Below are positions 1 through 4,664 of a DNA stretch of 7,444 nucleotides, piece by piece. The position numbers were made by a program, and so were the translations under genes. The stretch's first letter is position 1. Each line of letters starts with the position of its first letter. The notes beneath the pieces are model-generated. The model did no database searches. It was given only the letters and a program-made list of their open reading frames with translations, and was not told the origin of the DNA. The stretch is from Planctomycetaceae bacterium (GTDB taxonomy: Bacteria > Planctomycetota > Planctomycetia > Pirellulales > Thermoguttaceae): contig JAITQJ010000277.1 in assembly GCA_031288955.1 (NCBI GenBank), positions 1 through 7,444 of the forward strand, written 5' to 3'.

Positions 1-1336
1 TGGACAGAGCCGTCGCCAATCAGGAAGTTCGCAACTCCGGTATGCGCACTGCCCCAGCACCGATTTGCCCCGCCGTCAGGACCGGTATCCGTGCGGTTTT
101 TGGTTGAATCCATCGTTGCCGGGTCGCCTGGTCCCGATGCAAAATGAATCACTGCCTCTCCCGTACTACCCAAATACTGCGAAAGGTTGCCGCAAAAAGC
201 GGTAGCCGTTGGCGGATTTTGAGACAGGAAATTGTTATCCCAGGTGAGCGACACGTTATCAGTCTTGCCGATAGCCCAACTGGGAACGTGTTTCTCTCCG
301 AGTATAATCTGGTTGCTGGTTCCGTCAGCCAACGTAGCAAAATCACTGCCGGATATCCAACTCTTAACCCGCGGATACGCGCCGCCGCAGCCGTAGGTAT
401 TCAGGTCGCGTGTGGCGTTAGCGGCATTGTTAACGTTACCGGTGGCATCGGCAATAGCATCTGTTACGACCATCGGAACAAAGGGATTTTGCCGTCTTGC
501 CCGTCCCACCTGGTCGGCACGGCTTGAAGAGATGTCGCACCACTTATTGCAGTCCCCTGCGCCGCTAAAAGCAAAGGCTGCCGGTACTTCACCGTTTACC
601 GCCGCGCTATATCCGTCTTCTGCACCGCGTACAACAGACGGCATAATGTAGTCGCTCCGCGCACCCCCGTGGACCGCACTATCATTGGGCAGAGTGGCAG
701 GAATGGCAACACCGTCCTGCCCGGAATGGCGGCTGGGACAGAGATAGGTGTTAATGGAGAATAGTTTTTGCTGCTCTTCCGGTAATGAAAGCAGCCACTT
801 GTTGCCGTAAATGTCGTAATTCCCTAATTCGGTGTTGGGCCAGAAGCCGTAACCGCCGACAGTGTCAGTACCCCTGTCATTGACCAGAAGCCCCTGCAAT
901 GGAACGGTGGTTGATCTCGTATTATCTCTTTTAAGGAAATAGACAACGTTTCCGCTCGCATCTTTAATGGAGCCTGACGGAGCGTTGAGAATGTCCCATA
1001 AACTGCCCTTTTCCATATAGGGGAAAAGAAAGAGCAACATAGAACCTCGTGTAACGCCGAGGGCGGCGGGCGGGAGACCGTTTCGGGCATCGTGATAGTT
1101 GTGGACGGCGAGTCCCGCCTGTTTGAGGTTGTTTGTGCATTGCATCCGCCTTGCGGCCTCCCGTGCGGCTTGCACAGCCGGAAGAAGCAGGGCAACCAAG
1201 ATGCCGATGATGGCAATGACGACAAGAAGTTCGACTAACGTGAAGCCGATTCTACCAAATTCGTCTCTCTCTCTCTCTCTCTCTCTAGAGAGGTCGGTTT
1301 TGCAACTTTTTGTTGCGGTAAAAGTGTCGTGAACAT
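1..1336 (-). CDS. DUF1559 / H-X9-DG pseudopilin, C-terminus cut by window; start out of frame across a (GA)n tract
   Basis: Minus-strand gene for a secreted or surface pseudopilin-like protein of the DUF1559 family, which is greatly expanded in Planctomycetota; individual functions are mostly unknown. The pilin frame is open without a stop from about 1259 to the window edge (about 419 codons). It begins GRIG|FTLVELLVVIAIIGI, a class III prepilin-peptidase site with the conserved Glu at +5 and a hydrophobic N-terminal helix. It continues with LLLPAVQAAREAARRMQC and NNLKQAGLAVHNYHD, then LCPSRHSG, ADGTSNQIILGEK and, at 9-44, His-X9-Asp-Gly, the family's C-terminal signature. Only about 10-30 residues should be missing. 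The only well-placed start is the ATG at 1336-1334, 6 nt after AAAGGAGA (1350-1343). That ATG is out of frame with the pilin domain: in the given sequence it yields 33 residues and stops at 1237-1235. The pilin frame has a stop at 1352-1350 and no ATG, GTG or TTG between it and the prepilin motif. Losing one GA unit in the tract at 1264-1286 would fuse ATG and pilin frames with a 30-residue leader. An assembly error in the tract is the main alternative. Confidence 0.88.
1235..1336 (-). other. 33-codon OFF-register ORF of the pseudopilin gene
   Basis: This is what ribosomes starting at the good ATG would make from the sequence as given: 16 residues of ordinary leader, an Leu-Glu-Arg-Glu-Arg stretch from the GA tract, about ten out-of-frame residues, then TAG. 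It has no hydrophobic segment and no family resemblance of its own. It is best read as the truncated OFF product and not as a separate gene. Confidence 0.6.
1264..1286. repeat. (TC)11T dinucleotide microsatellite inside the pseudopilin leader, (GA)n on the coding strand
   Basis: Perfect 23-nt TC tract on the plus strand, GA on the coding strand, between the start codon and the prepilin-peptidase motif. In the ATG frame it encodes alternating Glu-Arg. With the present length the frame runs into a stop shortly after the tract. Removing one unit (2 nt) or adding two (4 nt) joins the ATG to the pilin frame. Tracts of this kind are classic sites of slipped-strand mispairing in phase-variable genes. 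Confidence 0.95.
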
Positions 1337-1342
1337 AGCAGT

Positions 1343-1350
1343 TCTCCTTT
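1343..1350 (-). promoter_or_regulatory. Strong Shine-Dalgarno of the pseudopilin gene
   Basis: AAAGGAGA on the minus strand, 6 nt before the ATG at 1336. It decides the start, because no other start codon near the pilin frame has a ribosome site. It also shows that translation initiation is intact although the frame is not. Confidence 0.8.
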
Positions 1351-1394
1351 CAAAATGAGTGTTACATAGAGGCACAACACCTCCATTGTTGTTA

Positions 1395-1423
1395 AGCATA
1401 ACGTGTCAACTAAAAGATGTCAA
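1395..1423 (-). promoter_or_regulatory. Sigma70-type promoter for the pseudopilin gene
   Basis: On the minus strand TTGACA (1423-1418) is followed by a 17-nt spacer and TATGCT (1400-1395), a near-consensus sigma70 promoter. Predicted transcription start is near 1388, giving a leader of about 50 nt before the ATG at 1336. A long A-rich stretch lies just upstream of the -35 and could act as an UP element. Confidence 0.7.
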
Positions 1424-1445
1424 GAGGGATATTTTGAGATTTTTA

Positions 1446-1463
1446 TTTTTTTTTTTTTTTTTT
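1446..1463. repeat. T18 / A18 homopolymer tract
   Basis: Eighteen consecutive T on the plus strand inside a longer T/A block (1439-1470). It lies about 23 nt upstream of the -35 box of the pseudopilin promoter, where on that gene's coding strand it reads as poly-A. Such tracts are slippage-prone and intrinsically bent, so length changes could tune the promoter. It also lies about 80 nt upstream of the ybaB promoter. Confidence 0.95.
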
Positions 1464-1542
1464 ATTTTTATCAATTTTGCCAATTTTTGCAAAATTTCCC
1501 CGCATTTACTCGCCCCTCACCCCTAATCCCTTTACCCCGCTC

Positions 1543-1571
1543 TTGCAGATAAAACTCATCTGTGCTATACT
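1543..1571 (+). promoter_or_regulatory. Sigma70-type promoter for ybaB-recR
   Basis: TTGCAG (1543-1548), a 17-nt spacer, then TATACT (1566-1571). Predicted start near 1578 gives a leader of about 88 nt, which contains a copy of the 19-bp IS-end repeat. It diverges from the pseudopilin promoter. Confidence 0.65.
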
Positions 1572-1592
1572 CAATGGCGAAATGAAAATATA

Positions 1593-1611
1593 GTTGCCGA
1601 ACAAGTCTAAT
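1593..1611 (-). repeat. Solitary IS-end repeat (copy 1, inverted) in the ybaB leader
   Basis: Read on the minus strand this is ATTAGACTTGTTCGGCAAC, 18 of 19 identical to the copies at 2683-2701 and 7073-7091 and in opposite orientation. At those two places the repeat precedes an IS5-like transposase start, so it is read as a terminal inverted repeat. No transposase sequence is visible on either side here, so it is a solo end, a footprint or a very short non-autonomous derivative. It would be transcribed as part of the ybaB-recR leader. Confidence 0.75.
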
Positions 1612-1665
1612 GTACGGTGCCTCGCACTCGACCAACCTTAAATATCAACCCCAATTTACTCCAAA

Positions 1666-2016
1666 ATGTTTGGAAAGATATTCGAAATCGGCTCGCTCGT
1701 CAAACACGCCGGCGACATCGGCGGAAAGATGCGTGAAATGAACGAAAAATTGAAAGAAATCCGCATCGCTGGCTCTGCTGCCGGAGGACTTGTTATCGTT
1801 ACCGTTAACGGATTACAGGAAATTGTTTCCTGCAAAATTGACCCTGCTGTTTTTCAGCAAGGCGATGCCGAATTACTCGAAGAACTCGTCGTTGATGCCG
1901 TCAACGCCGCTGTCGATGAGTCGAGAGACAAACAAGCCGAAACGATGCACGGACTCGCCGAAGGATTTGACATCTCCGCCCTCTCTGAAACACTCGGAAA
2001 GATGATGCCGAAATAA
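1666..2016 (+). CDS. ybaB: YbaB/EbfC-family nucleoid-associated protein
   Basis: Small DNA-binding protein of 116 aa, the usual size for YbaB/EbfC, which forms dimers that bind DNA and affect nucleoid structure. Visible family features are an amphipathic N-terminal helix rich in Lys/Glu/Met (residues about 12-35), the Gly-rich turn AGSAAGGLVIVTVNG leading into the central beta strands, the I/VDP segment (KIDPAVF), and a long C-terminal helix (ELLEELVVDAVNAAVDESR). It sits 10 nt upstream of recR, the conserved ybaB-recR arrangement of many bacteria, which is strong support. dnaX, often the upstream partner, is not in the window. No clear Shine-Dalgarno precedes the ATG; the start is chosen because MFGKIFEIGSLVK fits the family N-terminus and no in-frame alternative is better. 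Confidence 0.93.
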   Translation: MFGKIFEIGSLVKHAGDIGGKMREMNEKLKEIRIAGSAAGGLVIVTVNGLQEIVSCKIDPAVFQQGDAELLEELVVDAVNAAVDESRDKQAETMHGLAEGFDISALSETLGKMMPK

Positions 2017-2026
2017 AGGAATATCA

Positions 2027-2635
2027 ATGCCGGAATTAACCGAATCTGTAGCACAGATGATTAGCGAGTTTGAAAAATTGCCCGGTTTGGGCAAAAAATC
2101 AGCAGAACGCATCGCTTATCATCTGTTGAAAATTGATAAAGCCGAAGCACTCGCACTGGCGGACTCGGTTCGTGCCGTCAAGGAAAATGTCCGCTATTGC
2201 AAAGAATGTTATAATCTCGCCGAAGATGAGTTATGCGCCGTTTGTAAAAGTCCGAACCGCAGCCGCAATGTCCTTTGCGTTGTTGAACAACCGCAGGACA
2301 TCCTGCTGCTCGAACAAACAGGACAATATGACGGCGTGTACCACGTTTTGCTCGGCAGACTTTCACCGCTGGAAAAAATTACACCGGAACAGTTGACGAT
2401 TGCCGCTTTGCTGAACCGGATTAAGTCCGGCACATTCAGCGAGGTGATTATGGCAACGAACCCGACCGTTGAGGGCGACCAAACGGCGTTTTACATTATC
2501 AGACAGTTGGAATCGCTGCCGAATAAACCGAACGTTACCCGGCTCGCCCGCGGCATTGTTACCGGCAGCGACATACGTTTTGCGAATACAGAAATGCTTG
2601 CCGATGCCCTGTCGGAACGGCAACTGATACGATAA
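2027..2635 (+). CDS. recR: Recombination mediator protein RecR
   Basis: RecR of 202 aa, the typical full length of about 200. It works with RecO, and RecF where present, to load RecA on single-stranded gaps. Domains in order: an N-terminal helix-hairpin-helix (residues about 10-35, KLPGLGKKSAERIAYHLL); a Cys4 zinc finger with C58, C61, C70 and C73; a Toprim domain from about residue 78 (VLCVVEQPQDILLLEQTG through EVIMATNPTVEGDQTA); and a C-terminal RLARGI...SDIRFAN segment that aligns with the usual RLARGLPVGGDLEYAD ending. All expected motifs are present. Shine-Dalgarno AAGGA at 2016-2020 overlaps the ybaB stop, 6 nt before the ATG, so the two genes are almost certainly one operon with coupled translation. 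Confidence 0.97.
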   Translation: MPELTESVAQMISEFEKLPGLGKKSAERIAYHLLKIDKAEALALADSVRAVKENVRYCKECYNLAEDELCAVCKSPNRSRNVLCVVEQPQDILLLEQTGQYDGVYHVLLGRLSPLEKITPEQLTIAALLNRIKSGTFSEVIMATNPTVEGDQTAFYIIRQLESLPNKPNVTRLARGIVTGSDIRFANTEMLADALSERQLIR

Positions 2636-2657
2636 ATTATCCCCCAAGAGGCACTGT

Positions 2658-2677
2658 GCGGAAAGAATTTTTCCCGC
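2658..2677. terminator. Weak hairpin after recR, possible terminator
   Basis: GCGGAAA pairs with TTTCCCGC around a 5-nt loop with one bulged C. No uridine run follows, so it would be a poor intrinsic terminator. It is the only hairpin I can see between recR and the IS remnant. Confidence 0.28.
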
Positions 2678-2682
2678 CTTGC

Positions 2683-2701
2683 ATTAGACTTGTTCGGTAA
2701 C
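2683..2701 (+). repeat. IS-end repeat (copy 2)
   Basis: ATTAGACTTGTTCGGTAAC, identical over 19 bases to the copy at 7073-7091. It marks the left end of the IS remnant. Its inner part supplies the -35 hexamer of the promoter at 2690-2718. Confidence 0.85.
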
Positions 2702-2718
2702 CGCCTAATTGCTATAAT
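2690..2718 (+). promoter_or_regulatory. Strong promoter inside the IS end, pointing antisense into gspF
   Basis: TTGTTC (2690-2695), a 17-nt spacer and a perfect TATAAT (2713-2718). Transcription would begin near 2725, only about 5 nt before the transposase ATG at 2730. As the transposase is truncated, a transcript from here would read into the 3' end of gspF on the opposite strand. Confidence 0.6.
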
Positions 2719-2729
2719 CCTCTGATTTT

Positions 2730-2840
2730 ATGGAACGGGTCAAGAAAGTATTCAAGATGACAGACGAACAATTCCAACGCATTATCGGCACGACAGAACC
2801 GTCTTCCGCGGAATGCAGTATCTCCTGCAAGCCGCAGCCG
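2730..2840 (+). pseudogene. IS5-like transposase, N-terminal fragment with a frameshift
   Basis: The first frame gives MERVKKVFKMTDEQFQRIIGT, the typical start of an IS5-group DDE transposase (short helix, then a DEQF..IIG motif). Near 2795 the homology moves to the -1 frame and continues VFRGMQYLLQAAAAR to about 2840. It aligns with the other transposase start in this window (DTDFKELFGVKKEVFHKM), sharing the F...G...VF..M spacing. One lost base and loss of everything after ~40 codons make it dead. The nominal 62-codon ORF continuing to 2918 is antisense to gspF and has no family resemblance after the frameshift. Confidence 0.7.
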
Positions 2841-4037
2841 CTAGATGCTCGACATCTTGAATATCGGCAGCATCAGGGCAAGGACAAGGAACAAAATCAC
2901 CGAACCGAGAATAATTAACATCAGCGGTTCAATAAAACGTACAGCCAAATCCAATGCCCGCCAATTCCGTTTTTCCAACGATACCGAAATATCTATCAAT
3001 ACGTTGTCAAGCGTGTTCGATTCCTCTGCAACCGAAATCATCTCAACAACGTTCCGCGGAAAACAACCCGATGCCGCCAGCGGTTCCGCCAACCGGCTCC
3101 CGCCCGTAATGTTTTCCGAAGCGCGTTGTATGGTGTCCGTTAAAATCCGGTTCCCCGTTGCCTTGCCGGAAATGTCTAACGACTTGACTATCGGAACACC
3201 GTTACGCAGCAGCGTTCCAAGCACCCGGCAAAATCGCGCCACCGCAAAACCTTCATATACTCTGCCGGCAACCGGAAGCCGCAGTTTCAGCCGGTCAGCA
3301 ACCCGCCGTCCGCTTTCCGTTGCCGTCCAAAACCGGTACCAAAGCATCAATGCCGCTAAAACGGGAATCGCCAAAACGACAATGTATTTCATCTGTCCCG
3401 ACAGCGTCAGGAGAAATTCGGTCGCCGCCGGTAAATCGCCCCGTTTGCGTAAGTCGGCAAAAAGCGGAGTAAAATTCGGCACGACGAAAATCATTATCGC
3501 CGTAACAACCGTAACAAGAAAAAGGAAAAGCAGCACAGGATAAACCAGCGCACCAGTGATGCGGCTTTTCAAATCATCTTGGGCTTCGGTGTAATCGGCA
3601 ACGTGCGTCAGCGACTCTTCAAGAAAGCCGCCCTCACCGCCGGCGCGAATCATTTGTATCGACATTTCGCCGAAAACTGCCGGAAAACGGGACATTGCTT
3701 CGGCAAGCATCTCGCCGGCTTCGACACGCCGGTAAATGTGGTCGAGGACAAACTTCAGATTACCGCTGGATGTCTGGTCGTGGAGAATTTTCAGGGAACG
3801 CAAAAGCGGCACGCCGCTGTGGAGCAGGTCGGCAAGTTGTCCGTAGAAGGCGGCAAGGAGTTGTCCGCTGACACGGCGGACCTTACTGCTAACCGCTTGT
3901 TTTTGAAGGGCTTGAATGTGGACGGGAAAAAGTCCGGCAGCAGACAACGAGGCGGCAACCTCGTTCTCGTTTGCCGCATTGATAGTCCCTTCGGCTTTAC
4001 TCCCCAGCGAATTGCGTGCAGTGTAACGGTATTCCAT
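2841..4037 (-). CDS. GspF/PilC-family inner-membrane platform protein
   Basis: Polytopic inner-membrane protein of type II secretion / type IV pilus-like systems. It couples the cytoplasmic ATPase to assembly of pseudopilin filaments. At 398 aa it has the usual length. Two T2SSF repeats are visible: residues about 63-187 (AAFYGQLADLLHSGVPLLRSL) and about 265-388 (ARFCRVLGTLLRNGVPIVKSL), each ending in a hydrophobic helix. Membrane segments lie near 163-188, 218-236 and 367-393. The family's acidic-Gly signatures appear as RAGGEGGFLEESL and SVAEESNTLDNVL. The ending LVLALMLPIFKMSSI is normal for the family, so the adjacent IS remnant does not truncate it. It starts 16 nt after the rrf2 stop without a clear Shine-Dalgarno, so it probably depends on the upstream gene's transcript. 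The partner ATPase, secretin and major pseudopilin genes are absent here. A nearby DUF1559 pseudopilin is a plausible substrate but is not in the same operon. Confidence 0.93.
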   Translation of the reverse strand: MEYRYTARNSLGSKAEGTINAANENEVAASLSAAGLFPVHIQALQKQAVSSKVRRVSGQLLAAFYGQLADLLHSGVPLLRSLKILHDQTSSGNLKFVLDHIYRRVEAGEMLAEAMSRFPAVFGEMSIQMIRAGGEGGFLEESLTHVADYTEAQDDLKSRITGALVYPVLLFLFLVTVVTAIMIFVVPNFTPLFADLRKRGDLPAATEFLLTLSGQMKYIVVLAIPVLAALMLWYRFWTATESGRRVADRLKLRLPVAGRVYEGFAVARFCRVLGTLLRNGVPIVKSLDISGKATGNRILTDTIQRASENITGGSRLAEPLAASGCFPRNVVEMISVAEESNTLDNVLIDISVSLEKRNWRALDLAVRFIEPLMLIILGSVILFLVLALMLPIFKMSSI

Positions 4038-4053
4038 AGCGGAGAGAGGCAGC

Positions 4054-4488
4054 CTAAATCGAATAGTCGTTGCCCGACGAATTGTATCTGTCGAGAACGT
4101 CTTGCAGTGTGATACCGAAAAGATAATCGTTGATAGTCTTTTCCAAACCCCGCCACACTTCTATCGTCATTGCCGTTGCGGCACTCTCACCGGTTTTGTG
4201 CATATCGCCCAAACCGTTTATCGGCGATATACTGCCCTCCGTGATACGCAAAATTTCTCCGACTGTGTATTTATGCGGAGATTTCGCCAAACGGTAACCG
4301 CCGAGCGAACCCCGGTTTGTGTGCAGTATATCCGCACGGTTAAGAAGTGTTACTATCTGCTCCAAATACTTCTTCGAGACATTCTGGCGGTCTGCGATGT
4401 CTTTCAACGCGATAAAACCTGCGTGCCGATTTTCTGCTAAATCAAGCATCATTCTCAAAGCATAGCGTCCTTTAGTCGATATTCTCAT
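4054..4488 (-). CDS. Rrf2/IscR-family transcriptional regulator lacking Fe-S cysteines
   Basis: Winged-helix regulator of 144 aa, the usual Rrf2 length. The N-terminus MRISTKGRYALRMMLDLAEN, the recognition helix region NVSKKYLEQIVTLLN (about 36-50) and the wing RGSLGGYRLAKSP (about 59-71) are diagnostic. IscR and NsrR coordinate an Fe-S cluster with three Cys between the wing and the dimerisation helix. Here that region (about 88-108, SPINGLGDMHKTGESAATAM) contains no Cys, and I see none in the whole protein. The distal helix (TIEVWRGLEKTINDYLFGITLQDVLDRY) is intact. It therefore probably does not sense through an Fe-S cluster, resembling CymR-type members in that respect. The gene is first in an apparent two-gene unit with gspF (16-nt gap), and Rrf2 proteins often control their own promoter. 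The start is the ATG at 4488; no strong Shine-Dalgarno is seen, only a weak GAGAG. Confidence 0.93.
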   Translation of the reverse strand: MRISTKGRYALRMMLDLAENRHAGFIALKDIADRQNVSKKYLEQIVTLLNRADILHTNRGSLGGYRLAKSPHKYTVGEILRITEGSISPINGLGDMHKTGESAATAMTIEVWRGLEKTINDYLFGITLQDVLDRYNSSGNDYSI

Positions 4489-4518
4489 TGTGGCTCTCGA
4501 TGTACATACAATACGTCC

Positions 4519-4547
4519 AGTGTATCATAATTTTATTCTGTTTGCAA
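4519..4547 (-). promoter_or_regulatory. Promoter for the rrf2-gspF unit
   Basis: On the minus strand TTGCAA (4547-4542), 17-nt spacer, TACACT (4524-4519), with a TG one base before the -10 (extended -10). Predicted start near 4512 leaves a leader of about 24 nt. A short inverted repeat, ATAC-N7-GTAT, overlaps the -10 and start region, where an autoregulatory Rrf2 site could lie; the match is too short to assert. Confidence 0.55.
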
Positions 4548-4576
4548 TTTGTTCTGACAGGGCAGGCAAAAATAAA

Positions 4577-4605
4577 TTGACAACGGGTACAAAATAGGGG
4601 AAAAT
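4577..4605 (+). promoter_or_regulatory. Possible promoter for the pseudokinase gene
   Basis: A perfect TTGACA (4577-4582) followed after 17 nt by GAAAAT, a poor -10 (4 of 6). It lies in the 176-nt divergent gap between the rrf2 gene and the kinase-like gene. The 60-nt stretch after it is pyrimidine-rich and holds no Shine-Dalgarno. Confidence 0.35.
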
Positions 4606-4664
4606 GACGGGGGAATAGTAAATCTCCTTTCTTCACTTTTCCCTCTTCATTACAGCATAATACG

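Larger units (their letters stand above)
2683..2840 (+). mobile_element. Truncated IS5-like element remnant
   Basis: Starts with the 19-bp end repeat (2683-2701), followed by a promoter, then the first ~36 codons of a transposase with one frameshift. It ends abruptly at the stop codon of the convergent gspF. The opposite end repeat and the DDE catalytic domain are gone, so it cannot move by itself. The 5' layout (repeat, short leader, transposase start) parallels the element at 7073. The target duplication cannot be defined because the right end is deleted. Confidence 0.72.

Noticed and set aside
144..651. Plus-strand ORFs of 127 and 79 codons
   Set aside because: Both are antisense to well-supported DUF1559 sequence (the GTSNQIILGEK region) and have no ribosome site or recognisable domain.
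824..1225. 133-codon minus-strand ORF within the pseudopilin gene
   Set aside because: It is another frame of the DUF1559 gene with no family features. The overlapping pilin frame contains all expected motifs.
1264..1286. CRISPR or tandem protein-repeat array
   Set aside because: It is a simple dinucleotide microsatellite without spacers or unit variation.
1362..1367. Start-stop (ATG TAA) in the pseudopilin leader as a regulatory uORF
   Set aside because: It is only two codons with no ribosome site. It shares the pilin frame but is separated from it by stops, so chance is enough to explain it.
1785..1806. Partial match to the 19-bp repeat inside ybaB (GGACTTGTTATCGTTACCG)
   Set aside because: It encodes the conserved GGLVIVTVNG segment of YbaB and the match needs gaps, so it is coincidental.
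1593..2701. ybaB-recR as cargo of a unit bounded by the 19-bp inverted repeats
   Set aside because: The repeats face outward from the ybaB-recR segment, the opposite of what a single element with these ends would need, and the gene pair is a conserved chromosomal arrangement.
2845..4112. Plus-strand ORFs of 232 and 177 codons opposite gspF
   Set aside because: They mirror the codon structure of gspF on the other strand. Composition is Arg/Ser/Thr-rich without domains, as expected for antisense shadows.
4489..4664. Small RNA or riboswitch in the rrf2/pseudokinase gap
   Set aside because: I found no stable long hairpin or known riboswitch core. The gap is accounted for by two divergent promoters and a pyrimidine-rich leader.
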